From contig CM060831.1 of NCBI GenBank assembly GCA_030762175.1, positions 31,943,001 to 32,007,000 on the forward strand: a stretch of 64,000 bases of DNA, written 5' to 3'. Below the pieces are notes generated by a model. It ran no database searches, was not told the origin of the DNA, and saw only the letters and a program-made list of their open reading frames with translations. The stretch is from Metallyticus violacea. Its lineage: Eukaryota > Arthropoda > Insecta > Mantodea > Metallyticidae. Both the position numbers and the translations under genes were made by a program. Position 1 is the stretch's first letter, and each line of letters starts with the position of its first letter. Of the stretch, positions 46,925 through 58,480 are shown piece after piece.

Positions 46925-47870
46925 TTGTCTCCCCGAGCATTTATTACGGTAACACATCGTATGGGCATTGAAAGTATTACATTTTTGACTTAGTCAAGTG
47001 AAATCTCACTAAAACATACCTTATGGATGTTTCAATCAGATATTTTTTATTTCTTGGTTTTCTTTGCTACAGCATTGCCAATCATCTTCCAACAGTTCTC
47101 AATGGGGTTGAGATCTAGACTGTTCTCTGGCCACGTGAGGATGAAAATCTCTTGTTCTTCAAGAAAACTTTTAAAGTTTAGCATAACATTGTAATTTTAT
47201 TTTTAGAATTAGGTGGATGTAATATGAATTCGGTAAAACTGTAATTTAGTTTGGTAAAATTTGTAGTGTTTAAGCAAGGTACTCACTTTTCTTGCCCTAT
47301 GACATGCACTTTTCTGGTGATACAAACTGCACCACAATTGCTGGCATTAAATTTTTTCTAATCATTATGCATGTATCTGCATTTACTGTTCCCTCAACAA
47401 AATGTAATGCCCCTACTCCTATCCTGGAAATACAACCCCAGGTCATTACACGTTCTAGGAATTTCACTGGTGAGTCCAAACATTCTGGCAGAATTCTTCA
47501 TCGCTACGAAGACGGATAATAAATATTTTTTCATCATTTCCTCTGACATTAAATTTGATGCATCTGATATCACTTTCCCCACATCTCTTAAGTTCAATGG
47601 ACATGTTCCTTGGCCCATTCGTAGAGCTTTCTATATTTTAACCATCAAAATGGGCTTCTTCTGTGGCCATCTAGCAGGTAGACCAATTTCTGAAAGCCTG
47701 TATCTGATGGTTATACTGCAAACCACCACACTAGAAGCTTCTTCCCATTCTTCTTTCAACTCCACTTGAGTCATACGCCAGTTTTTCAGACAGAACTGTT
47801 TGAAAACGCTGTCATTAGCAGCAGCAGATTTTTTTTTGCCTATTCCTGTAATTCTTTCCAAATTCCCAGG

Positions 47871-47905
<35 letters not shown>

Positions 47906-48000
47906 GCCAATAATCTTGACACAGTGGGCTGGTTAAAAACTTAACTTTGATGCAATGAGTCGAGTAGAAATGCCTCAGAAGCCAATGCGACAATAGCACT
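46925..48000 (-). mobile_element. Tc1-like transposon relic
   Basis: The minus strand, read from 48000 downwards, encodes in broken frames NQPTVSRLLA (helix-turn-helix), then after an (ATT)n expansion TIRYRLSEIGLPARWPQKKP. Next come NSARMFGLTSEIPRTC, VMTWGCISRIGVGALHFVEG and TVNADTCIMIRKNLMP. The DDE-type end ILTWPENSLDLNPIENCWKM follows and finally SMPIRCVTVINARG. These are the successive signatures of a Tc1 transposase. It has multiple stops and frameshifts; clear terminal repeats were not found. Confidence 0.85.
47872..47905. repeat. (TTA)n microsatellite inside the Tc1 relic
   Basis: Trinucleotide run interrupting the transposase region between its helix-turn-helix piece and the second DNA-binding piece. 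Confidence 0.95.
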
Positions 48001-49714
48001 CTTTTTTTGCGAGGTGTTAATAGCTATTGTTGCGCTGCTGTACAATTGTAAAATAATCATAATGCAATAGTTAGTTCAACATTCTTAATAAGAACGAACG
48101 TGAAAATGGGTAAGTTCTTCATAAAAGTACCTTTTTCATATCCACCTCGATCCCCCTATGGGTCCCGACCCACAGTTTGAGAACCGCTGCCATACACTAA
48201 TGCCAAACTGTTTATTGTTATTGCCAACATAATCATTCGTCATCAAAACTCGTCATTCTTCGGAACTTCCAGTAATTTTTATGTGAAGGGATTACTTTTA
48301 TCTTTTCAATTTTTCTATTAGCTAATTAATGTGTGCTCACTGGTGAATCAATTTAATTAGTGTTTTTTCACTTATAAATACTCTCTGCTGCCTGGGGATA
48401 ACACAAACATTGTGAATAACGGTGCTGAAATATGTACGTACTTTATACTAGTAAGCCACATGGCAGAACGGCCGCCAGCCGTTCACATTATTTCTAGGAC
48501 TTCCAACATTTTCCCTTTAGACTCATTTACATTGTTACAACTTCAATTTTTTTATTTTATTGTATTTTGGGGACAATCTTTACACTACTATTACATATAT
48601 TAGCTAATGTGTAATCAGATCAGCTTGTTTCAATATGATTTAAGGGGAGGTGGAACATCCAATCTCCCAATCTGCACAATGTTAAATTTGCAAATGTTTG
48701 CACCTTTTCCTAAAAAACTATCGATCCTATTTTGATTGAAATTTGAATGATAATAGTTTGATGGTTCTCTGCCTTTTTGCACTTTCTTGGGAGAATCTGG
48801 TCACATAGATTTTATAAAGTTTTTTTCAAAAAGATCTATGTCACTACTTGATAGTAATTGAGTTACTGGCATAAAAATCCAGTACATTGTCCCATTATCC
48901 CATAATAGCTCATAAACTTTTCATATTCCCAGTAGGCATATTTTCTGAGAAAAACGGAACATTAATGTTCAAAAATCTAATTAGAAAAATTGAATTGAGC
49001 ATGAACATTGCTGGCCAATATTATTAAGTATCCCCCTTCCTCTCCTGATCACATCTTGCATATGCCATCTGCTTTCATGCCCTATTCATTGCAAAACTGT
49101 CACATCTCTTTGCTGGGATCAATGCCTAACTATTCTACCATCTTCGCTCGATCTCACTGCATACACAAATCTAACATTGCTTCCATATTCATCTGGTGTC
49201 TCATACGTCACTGTTTATACACTTCCAGTATTAATTTAGCAGCCAAACTTTTCCTGAGTTTATAATATTCACACTACTCCATAGCATTTTCTTCAATGCA
49301 GTTTTTACAATTTACAAAATTATTCAGAGCTCTGGAAGGTAATTAACCATTATGTGGCTCTAGCTACCATTTGTTCTTTACACATTCGGTAATTAGTTCG
49401 GACGATATTTCTGCATTCAGCCTTGCTTAGGTACTGGCAGTTTGTGCTTACGACCCCAGTGGAGGAACCTCTGGAAGGAAGGGGTTTAGTGAGGGCGACG
49501 CCCGACGGCTCACATAGGTGGGGAGGGACGGACGGACTTAAGAGGGGTTCCCTTACAATGCTTCCAGATAGAATACTCCTACGACCGCGGAGACTGCATC
49601 TAAGGAGAAACACCCAGAAAGGGGCAGAAATCGTTCCACAGCTCAAACCACTGTCACGCCGCACCATCCTACTTTGCACTATCACTTTCGACCCTTTAAA
49701 CAGAACCAACAGAG
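48001..49714. other. Stretch without recognised gene
   Basis: A GC-richer part at about 49430-49620 lies beside the SINE D copy and may belong to it or to another repeat. An open frame on the minus strand at 49350-49775 spans this and the SINE and is rejected as a gene. Confidence 0.4.
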
Positions 49715-49885
49715 TACATTGATATGAAATGGGAGAGCGGAAAGTTAGTGGAAAGGAAATATCCTTTCCCAGCATCCAGGGGAAACCACAAAAGAACCCC
49801 AGTCAGAATGGTCACCCCAAGGGATTTGAACCCGGGACCTTGTGAATGCAAGTCTCGAGTGTTACAGTTACATTTACATTCAGCA
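49715..49885 (-). repeat. SINE family D (tRNA-derived) copy
   Basis: The minus strand has a tRNA-like head with B-box GGGTTCAAATCCC (about 49822-49834), followed by GACTGGGGTTCTTTTGTGG, TTTCCCCTGGATGCTGGG and CCTTTCCACTAACTTTCC. The A-box region (CTTGCATTCACAAGG) is degenerate. One copy only. Confidence 0.55.
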
Positions 49886-50719
49886 TTTACCCACAACCGT
49901 TATCTGTGAAAGTTTTTATTTTGAGGAACTAGCACTGCTGAATTTTCAGGTGCTATATCTTAAATTTACATCACTATTTTTAACTTATACTAATATTAGC
50001 TAATGTGAAATCGGCATTGAACGTTTCCAATAGTTCTTGAACATTCTTTGTGATCTGACCTAGGCACTTTCAATACAGTTTCTTCTAATTGCAGTAAACC
50101 CAGCTGTAAACAATGAATTTTGCTAAATATATGCATTTATTTTGTGATCAAAATTGCTGAAGTAATATAAAAGGGGGGCGTAATCTCAATAGTCACCGTG
50201 ATATTTAAACATTTGAGAACGGGAGTAGGGAGGGTGGGACCATGATATGTACACATTTTTCAGATTTTATATTTAATGATAACAATTTCAATACTTGCGT
50301 TCAGCCAATTAGATACAAATTTCAAGCTTAATATAAGGAAATAGTAAGTTTGAATTACAAATCTAGTTCACTTAAGTAGCATGCTGGTCACATTTACTAC
50401 ATTGGGACATTTTGTTGAGTATTTCTATTTTCTGTCGGCAACGCTGAATGATGTAAGATGGCACTGCCAGCTGCTTTTGTCCGCGGAATTTCACAAGAAG
50501 AAAAAGTAAATAAAATTATTGTTACTCTTTCCAAACACTATTATTTTTTGATTAGCAAAATATGAAATATGTGACAACTACGAAAAATATTAACACTAAT
50601 TTACGAATTTAACAATTAAATCTAATTTATAAAATTAATTAAAAAATATTATTCATTGTTCTTGTAAGAAGTATTGTTTTCTCAGTTTGTTAGCCATACC
50701 GCAGGAGGTAGAAAATCTA

Positions 50720-50880
50720 CTAATCCTAAGAGTCTGTCCAAAACTGGAAATAAAACTCCAGTGCCTTAGAAGAAGAAATCGAGACCAACACTGATTCCAG
50801 AACCACAGAAAGCAAGTGTTTGGAATGCAAACGTTTCCTTTGCACAACAACTGAAAGAGTTTGTTTTTAATTACAAAGAC
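50720..50880 (+). pseudogene. Possible transposase C-terminus, cysteine-rich (piggyBac-like?)
   Basis: The plus-strand frame gives DSRTTESKCLECKRFLCTTT and then ERVCF before a stop. A CxxC-FLC-C pattern right at an ORF end is reminiscent of the cysteine-rich tails of piggyBac-type transposases. No catalytic motifs are seen upstream. Tentative. Confidence 0.25.
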
Positions 50881-51076
50881 ATTTGTGCACTTTTGTATGC
50901 CTATTAGTTTTTATTTTTGTAAGCCGTAAAAAAAGTGTGTTTAATAAACCCGTTATTAAAAACGCTTGATTCATTAAGGTTGGGTCCTGGTGTCCAGTCA
51001 ACGGACCATGTCATACTGTAGCAAATAAAATTACATAACTTGTATTTTTTCTTCGTTAAATGTAACGAATATATAT

Positions 51077-51788
51077 TACAGGATGATCCGCTTGGTTATG
51101 GATAATGTTAAATGTTACTCTAAAAGATAATATGAAAGTAGGAGATATTTCTTGCTGATAATATTTTGCTTAAAAGATGGTAGTTTCCGTACATGGCAAG
51201 AATGAAAATCAACAATGCATAATGACAAATGAAAAAGGTAGATGATTGAAATGCCACAACAACGCGTTCTTGGTACGCTGAATTTGAGAGTGTTAAACAA
51301 GTTCAGAGAGAATCTCAACCTTAGCATGGTGTGAGTAATGGCCTAAATACGATTCCATAATGTTGTGGCATCGAAAATGTGTATCGTATGGTATTGTATT
51401 GTAGGGAGAAAAAAGAAAAGAAAAGAAAAAAAAAAAAAAACAGGAGTTCGAAGGCGAAACCCAGTACGAGAAGCAAATATTGAAGCCCATGACAAGGAAT
51501 CCTTATGGATGGAAGATGATGACGGTGGGGTTTTGGTAAAGACACAATTTAGTCACACAAATCCAGGAACATCGATGATATGAACTGAATTACCCAAGCT
51601 TTTCAAAAAATCACCCCTGTGATGTGACTACGGTCATGGGCTGGATTGCGTCACCTTCATGAGTCATGTAGCGTTTTAACAAATTTCCCATCTTTCAATG
51701 TTATACACCAAGTTTCGAAGTGTAAAGTTCAGTAGTAAATGTTTAACAGTGTTTTCATTTTATCCATACCCAAAAGGATCACCCTATA
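51077..51788. mobile_element. Non-autonomous DNA transposon with about 30-bp TIRs
   Basis: The left end TACAGGATGATCCGCTTGGT then TATGGATAA and the right end (minus strand) TATAGGGTGATCCTTTTGGG then TATGGATAA match at most positions. The 712-bp interior has no complete ORF. A plus-strand piece near 51260-51310, TRSWYAEFESVKQVQRE, looks like the DNA-binding helix region of an insect Tc1-like transposase, which suggests descent from an autonomous element by deletion. Confidence 0.75.
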
Positions 51789-52549
51789 TTTTCGGAACTG
51801 AGGAGGATAAGAGCTCATGAGTTAAATCTGAGAAAATGTCAACCCACGTAACAGTGCATTTAACAGGGTGAAGGTTGTTGAAACTTGCAAACTGGAGTAT
51901 TGCTTTTCCAACTACGGAAAGCTTAAAAGGTATTGTGGTAAAGACGAGCAACGGGAAAGGCAGCCATAACGTTTAAGTTTTTGCATATAAATATCAGAAA
52001 ATTAATTTTGATCAGCCATTTTTAAATCGATGTGAAGCTGGAATTTGTAATCGCCTTAGAAGGGTAAGAGTGTCATATCTGTTAACAGTGTCAGACCTTT
52101 TATACGAATTAATACGTCACCACTTTTATGTAAAAATGCGATTCACATGCATTTCGTGTATTTTACATCAGCGGGTGTACTTCCCCCCGCCCTTTTTCCT
52201 TCCCATACGGCCTTGGCGAGGTAACGGTTTTGCTAAACTGTGGCTTAAAAATCTTCCGTTTTTCACTTCGCCTTCCTTCAGTCGCCGTTCGAAATCGCCT
52301 ATTAACGTTTTGACAATGTTTATTTATTTTTTTTTCCTTAAACGTTTTTCATTTAATGCTACTTGCTCATTTGCTTCCTTTCCGAATTATCCCTCACCGT
52401 CTGCTGACGCTTTAATGTTGTATTTAGGTCTCCAAAAATATATTGCAGTAAAATGTTTCCTGTGAGGGGATCGAGCCCACACAAAGCCGGAACAATAGTA
52501 CAAATATGAGTGTATCCGGGCAATGAACAGTCAGCATCCCTGGAGATAA

Positions 52550-52770
52550 AGGGTAACGATCCATGTCCCTCGCTAGCGTGGCGGGATGGCGAATGACGTC
52601 ACAAAAGCTGGATCGATACAGAACTGGCGGCTAGACGTGACGTCACGGCGTCTACCGCCGACGCCAAACGCGCACATCTTCAAGGGCCACGCCTTGCCGT
52701 ACAACTAGTTCCACTCCTCACCCGGGTAGAGGCGCCACAAGCACCACTTATAGTACGCCAATCCCCACCA
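52550..52770. promoter_or_regulatory. CpG island with two perfect cAMP-response elements
   Basis: TGACGTCA occurs at 52594-52601 and 52638-52645, 44 bp apart, in a CpG-dense block (ACGGCGTCTACCGCCGACGC). CREs are bound by CREB/ATF bZIP factors and often cluster in promoters. No TATA box or recognised exon is adjacent. It may be a promoter or enhancer for AP-4 or another transcript. Confidence 0.4.
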
Positions 52771-53777
52771 TGTCCACGCCTTTTATTGATATTTGACGAC
52801 TGGTGGCTGTTGGCATAGTGTGATGTTGCAGACGTGTTCTCATACATTGCCTATGATCGGGGATATCGTGACTTACATCCCCGCAGTTTATCCAAAAGCG
52901 CCTCTTATGCACCTAAACCTAAAGGCACGTGTGCAAACGACCTCCTTAGCAAATGCGAAAATTCGCCACATATGCAAAAAAGAGTTTTCGTGCTCGTATA
53001 AGGAAATGCTTATCGCAGTTCCACGTTACAGTCACTTACAGTATTAAATAGACCGGTTACCCTTATTTCATTCATTGCTATTTATTTTTAGGCATTAAAA
53101 TTACCTGCCCAAAGTAATGGTCTACCACCTGTATCCACAGGATGCGAAATCATTAAAAAATGATTGGTTGGGATGGTTTGACAAGAATGCAGTTAATCTG
53201 AGACTTTGTTGTTGACTGCAGCTGTAGTGTGAATACTGCAGAGTTCCCACAATACTGAAAATCTGATCGTCATTCTATTATTTCCAAATTTATTATTGCT
53301 ATTTTCAGTAATATATGCATTGTACATTTTCGTTTTCATTTGATAATGAAAGGATTCTTCCCCCCCCCCCGTAAAAATTGAGGATAATCGTTGGTGGAGG
53401 GAAAATCTTCTTCCTCCCGCGATTTCACAATTTCCTGTATCTTACATTCTGCAATACTTCATATTTCTCAAGATTCACTTCAGCCTAAACCCACCAGTTA
53501 ACTGTCATTTCTTACCGGCTAACTTAGAAGTAGCGACATTTCATCATCGACTTTCTTTTTCTCTTTTAGATTTTTATATACTGGGTATTAATGAACACTA
53601 AGATAAATTGTCTGCATGACAAATAATTTGAGACTACGAAACCTGCATCACCGACGTAAAATGTCGGAGATATGAATCATGAAGCAATTGCTATTTGACA
53701 TTATTATCAGCAAAGCGAATAAGATAACCGTTTGTATTAGAATTATTTCACGCATTCTCGATGATCCAAATTTTGGT

Positions 53778-54050
53778 TGATTTGGTTTATTTACGACGCT
53801 CTTTAACATCTCAGGTCACCAGCGTCCCATTCAATTCAGGGTGTGAAACGGCCTATAAATTTTGCTCATAGGCCTCTTTCAGTCTGAAGGTTTTTTACGT
53901 GCCGTAAATTTACGACATAGGACCCACGGCTTTACTTCCCTTTCGAATGAAGCCACACTTAAGAATTTTTACGCCCGAAAAAACCCCACCGACCCCCGCC
54001 GGGATTGAACCTTTGCTTTGGATTTACGCATGGTTACCGCCAGCACTGAC
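53778..54050 (-). repeat. SINE family C copy, minus strand
   Basis: Shares TTTAACATCTCAGGTCACCA, GTGTGAAACGGCC, CGTGCCGTAAATTTACGACA and TTTTTACGCCCGAAAAAACC with the other C copies. The head is degenerate (GGTTACCGCCAGCACTGAC). Confidence 0.85.
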
Positions 54051-54065
54051 AGTTTTCTTTTAATA

Positions 54066-54334
54066 GTGTTTAACTATTTTGACTACTGAGGCGTCACAGG
54101 CGGTGGACACTGCTGATACATGAAATGAAATGATAAACTGGGAAAGGATTATTATTTTTTTTTAAAGGAAGGAAGCGTTTCAGGCCTAAGTTTGCAGTAT
54201 CTCCCCGGCATTTGCCACTTATGACTGAGGAAAACCTGGAAAAACTCAGCCAGGAAGGATGGTATGGTGGGAATAGAACTCCAGACATCCAGCTCACAAG
54301 TTCGCGCCTTAACGACCTCTCGGCCACCAGTGGC
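54066..54334 (-). repeat. SINE family A copy, minus strand, abutting family C
   Basis: Begins 16 bp after the family C copy. On the minus strand it carries GGCCGAGAGGTCGTTAAGGC, AGTTCTATTCCCACC, CAGGTTTTCCTCAGTCAT and the GGCCTGAAACGCTTCCTTCC block. The end reads AGTCAAAATAGTTAAAC, damaged relative to the family end. Confidence 0.85.
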
Positions 54335-55109
54335 AGTAGGACCTATAGTGATTAAAATTCATATACAGCGTAACATAATTAAAAGTTGCCACAATCTACA
54401 AAATTTATTGATTAATCGCATAGCTGCACAGCAGTAATAGGAAATCAAATATAAACAATGAGTTACATTTCTATTTTCCACTAGCTAATTATTTATATAA
54501 CAGTTGATCGTCTTCATGTCGTAGGGTATTGAAATAGTTCTGAATAAATTACAAATTTAAGAAACTGAGGGTCTTGTCCATGTCGACGTAGTCTATCTTG
54601 GTGACAGAGTTGCCTGTTCAGCAATTTCTGTAAAAACTGCAGTTAAATTTAATTTTCTTTTAGCCTATCTTTATTTAGAACACGTCTAAGTATTTCATCG
54701 TGTAGCAACAACTACTACAGTAACCTCATATACAACACGAATTGTTGCAAGAGAACTAAAAGCTTATAGTCTATTCTGTTTCTCTTTACAGAAGTGACCA
54801 GAAGCAATGAAGACACTATTGGTGACGAACATCACTGAAAAAATCAGCCAATATTTCGTATCACTTCCAATGGAAGATTCTTTGGTGCGTATCCTTTGGA
54901 AATTTTATGGATAGAAGTTTAACCATAAACCCTTAGTTTGCTCTCACAAATTACTGTCTAAGACTTAGCAAACTTGTGGATTGGGAATTTGTTGGCCGTA
55001 AGGAGGGGGGGGGGGTATTTAGGCGCAGTTGGGTGTTGTTAAACTTGAAAAATAATATTTTACAGTTCTCAACGTATAAAAGGTTCCACATGATAATATA
55101 CCAGTAATA

Positions 55110-55350
55110 GCGTTTAACACCCACCACTGATACACAACAAGCGACGTGATAAGTGAGATGAAATTATAAACTGGTAAAGGAAATTATTTTGGGGGGAGGG
55201 AGAAGGAAGCGTTCCAGGCCCAGTTAGGGTATCTCCCATGCATTTCCCAGTAATAAGAGTCGAGAAAAACCTCAGTCAGGGACGGCCCTAGCGGGGATCG
55301 AACTAAGATCTTTCATTCACAAATTCGTTTATTAGAGACTCGGCATCCTA
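55110..55350 (-). repeat. SINE family A copy, minus strand, diverged
   Basis: Recognisable blocks: GTTTAACACCCACCACTG, GAAGGAAGCGTTCCAGGCC, GAAAAACCTCAGTCAGGGAC and GGGGATCGAAC (complement of the B-box), with head GAGACTCGGC. The A-box is lost. Confidence 0.75.
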
Positions 55351-55856
55351 CACCGCGTGATGCAAAGTGAGTATAAAGATTTTTAAACAGTATACATATG
55401 TGAATTTCTGGTGTTTGTTTTCTCGGTGAACAAACATCTTACGAAGGGGTGAAACAATGTGGAAAATTTGCCTCAAAACAAGCAGACTCAAAATAATTTT
55501 TCCAGGCCGGAAAAATTAAACTATGCATACTTGCTCCTGATTTGAAGAGTTGTGGGAGCAATCGCTAATAGTGACCCCCTTCCCTTTTTCTTCCTCTCTT
55601 TGAGAAACATTCAAAGAGAGCACCCACTTTGCAAGGTACTCAAAGCTATGAACCGTCCTCCAATTGAAGTGCGTAAAACGTTTTGCTCTTTATTTATTTC
55701 TGCTCGCCGAAAGTTGTTATAAGGCACCTTTTAAATTTCTTTAACCATCAGTTCGTCTCTCGTTGATGTTTTCTGGTGGTTCATTAATATTGTGGTGGCA
55801 TGGTTAAGTGCAGACTGTCAAGTTAACGAACTTCTGATATTTATCTAAAACAGTTA

Positions 55857-56119
55857 CCGGTAGCCGAGGTCGTTAAGGTGCGGACTGGTGAGCGGGAGGT
55901 CTGGGGTTCTAATCCCACCAGGACCGTCCTCCCCGACTGTGATTTTTTTCCAGGTTTTCCTCAGTCCTCATGACTGGCAAATGCCGGGGAGGTACCCTAA
56001 ACTTAGGCCTGGAACGTTTCCTTCCTTAAAAAAAATCCTTTCCCAATTTATCATTTCATTTCATGTATCACCAGTTTTCACCGCCTGTGGGGCCACAGTA
56101 GTAAAAACGGGCGTTAAAC
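55857..56119 (+). repeat. SINE family A copy, full length
   Basis: TAGCCGAGGTCGTTAAGGTG (A-box), GGGGTTCTAATCCCACC (B-box), CAGGTTTTCCTCAGTCCTCA, ATGCCGGGGAGGTACCCTAA, ACTTAGGCCTGGAACG, an A-run, TCCCAATTTATCATTTCATT, and finally GTAGTAAAAACGGGCGTTAA. Gives the most complete consensus together with the copy at the right window edge. Confidence 0.92.
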
Positions 56120-57483
56120 ATAATAAAAAAAATCATCGAATAAACCCTGCCGGACGATTTTTGCTCAAAATAAGCACAGGCATGTCGTTTTCATTTATTA
56201 TCTATCGCTGTGTTCAGTAATTTGCAATTAATGCGTTAGTTGAAATAGTTAATAAAAGTTTCCGCTCTTCTAAAAGTACATCATTATGCTGTGGATTTGG
56301 GAGCTCCGCGGCGCAGATTTTGAAAAATACAACCTTTTACATTATTTCGAAATGGAACGATGCAGTCAACCAGCAGAAATGGCTTGCATTCACCGGCACA
56401 CTCAAATAAGCTATGTAACCAATGTTAATACATAATAACTCTTTCCAACGATATTTGAAATATGAACATGGGGGAATATGATCACACACCCTAAAGACAA
56501 TGACACCAGCTGAGTCTTAAACCGATTTACCTCCAGAGTCCAACTGTCCATCTATTGACTAATAGTCCAGTTTAGGCAGATACCTGAAGAATCAAGGCCT
56601 GTGTAACCGGGAAGATCATGTGGTGACAGCAACGGCATCTGACACCCCTAAACCTCGGCTTTCCGAACCGGAGTCGCTATTTCCCAGATGAGAATGATTG
56701 GGCCATTTCAGGTCCATATTTTTCTGTAACATTTTATCAGGAGGGCCAGGAATAACTTCGGAATCAAAAGAAGTACATATTGCAGCCACTAAATTATGCA
56801 GAGTCAAATACAAGGATTAATACAACATTTTATAAATTTGCGTTTATTTACGATCATGGTAAATGATAGGATACAAGACAAATGACAGACTGCAAATTAA
56901 CTCATGCATATTGGATGCTCTAGATGATCTGTATCAGTTATGTTTTATCTACTAAATCTGCTTCTACGGTTACGTAGGCTAAGATATGGCAATTATATAT
57001 GATCGCGGGCTTGAGTTCCCTCTGGCGTTATGAGTGGGTCTCAACGCATTTATCTTATGTTTTACACTGCATTATCTATTTTGCGATGGCCATGTTAAAT
57101 GATTCCTGTTTGTTACATTTATCTGAACCGCACGGACAGCCTACGAGCTATATTTGAATGGAGGTAAGAAAAATTAAAAAGCGCTGATTTAAAAATCCAC
57201 ATCTGGAACCAACCAACATTTTCTTTTAGCGCACAATAAGCAAACACGCCAGAGATAGCCAACCTAGGGTTGCGACTTCTAGAAATAGGCAAATATAGCA
57301 ATGCACTTGACTATGAAACATGAGGAACAGTGCACTTCTGAAAAGCTTTCTCACTCACATGTTCCTTCTAAGCGTACTGACCCAGGCAGGCAAGTAATAA
57401 AATATCTTACATTCATATGGCCCATAAATTGCATTTCGTCAACATTTAGCCACATTTTATCATGCATTATTCTGTAATCAGTG

Positions 57484-57525
57484 GTGTTTAACGCCCGTTT
57501 TTACTACTGAGGCACCATAGGTACT
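57484..57525 (-). repeat. SINE family A terminal fragment
   Basis: Only the GTTTAACGCCCGTTTTTACT then ACTGAGGCACCATAGG end is present, consistent with a truncated insertion. Confidence 0.75.
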
Positions 57526-57808
57526 GTAATATAATTTACAAATGAGAAATATAAAACCAGCGCCAACCTAAAAATTCCCCAAAAAGATTGAGCATTATAT
57601 ACATAGGCAAGAAGCAAACTTTACTAAAAACGAAACTTGGGTTTCTTCATGTACAGCAGCTAAATTTTAAACAAGAATTAAAGGCTACACAAAAATACAA
57701 AGCAGCATCAATTAATGATGAAATTGAGACATAACATACTATTATTTTGCTAATATTACGCGTGCGTTCACTACGATCTTTTCTTTCTTTCTTCCCTAAT
57801 TTAATTAA

Positions 57809-57871
57809 AGAAAAAACAAAAAAAAAAAAAAAAAAGACGGAAAAAAAAGAAAGATAGAAAGAAAGATAGAT

Positions 57872-57906
<35 letters not shown>

Positions 57907-57915
57907 AAAGAAAGC
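57809..57915. repeat. A-rich tract and (GAAA)n microsatellite
   Basis: A-run followed by GAAA/GATA tetranucleotide units. Confidence 0.92.
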
Positions 57916-58144
57916 CATAAAAGAGGCAAAACAAGTTTAAGAGTTTATTAACTTAAACTGAACTATTCAGAGAAAATGTTAAAACAACTTAGATCCTGGG
58001 CACTGTTAAAGAGTTAAAAGCTTAATGAACTTTTAAGAGCAAATTTCTAGCGACATCCTCCATCTTTTAATGTTTGTTAATCGCTTCTAAAATGCTTGCT
58101 CCGTATGAACTACTTTAAAAGATTCCGAGGACACTAACGCCTTC

Positions 58145-58480
58145 CATAGTTATGCAGAACCTTACAGAATAACGAACTCGGATCGCTTAGCCGGGCTGGG
58201 CAGGGGCACGGCGACCTTGTTGTTCGCCGCCTCTACTCTATCACATCAGCTGATCATGCGCCGTGACGCAATGCGGTCGATCGTCCGGGAGGGGCCCGGC
58301 TGATAACCCCACGCAACCCATCCATCCTCGCACAGCCGTCCCTCCAAAAATAGCGCCCGCCGACATAACATCAACACCGTGTGATGATCCAGATAAAGTG
58401 GCTTTACATTATTTCCGATATTTTTCCTTCTTCACGCACCTCGGTTTCGGAACAGTAGAGCGACGCATGCTTTAACAAAA
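58145..58480. promoter_or_regulatory. CpG-rich island containing CAGCTG box
   Basis: CpG-dense block (GCCGGGCTGGGCAGGGGCAC, GCGCCGTGACGCAATGCGG). A palindrome ATCAGCTGAT at 58245-58254 contains the CAGCTG E-box type bound by AP-4. Regulatory role inferred; no exon recognised. Confidence 0.35.

Noticed and set aside
49350..49775. 141-codon minus-strand ORF
   Set aside because: Runs through a tRNA-derived SINE and neighbouring GC-rich repeat-like sequence; the translation has no family features.
40275..54334. Regularly recurring repeats as a possible CRISPR-like array
   Set aside because: Copies are kilobases apart, in both orientations and tRNA-derived: dispersed SINEs, not an array.
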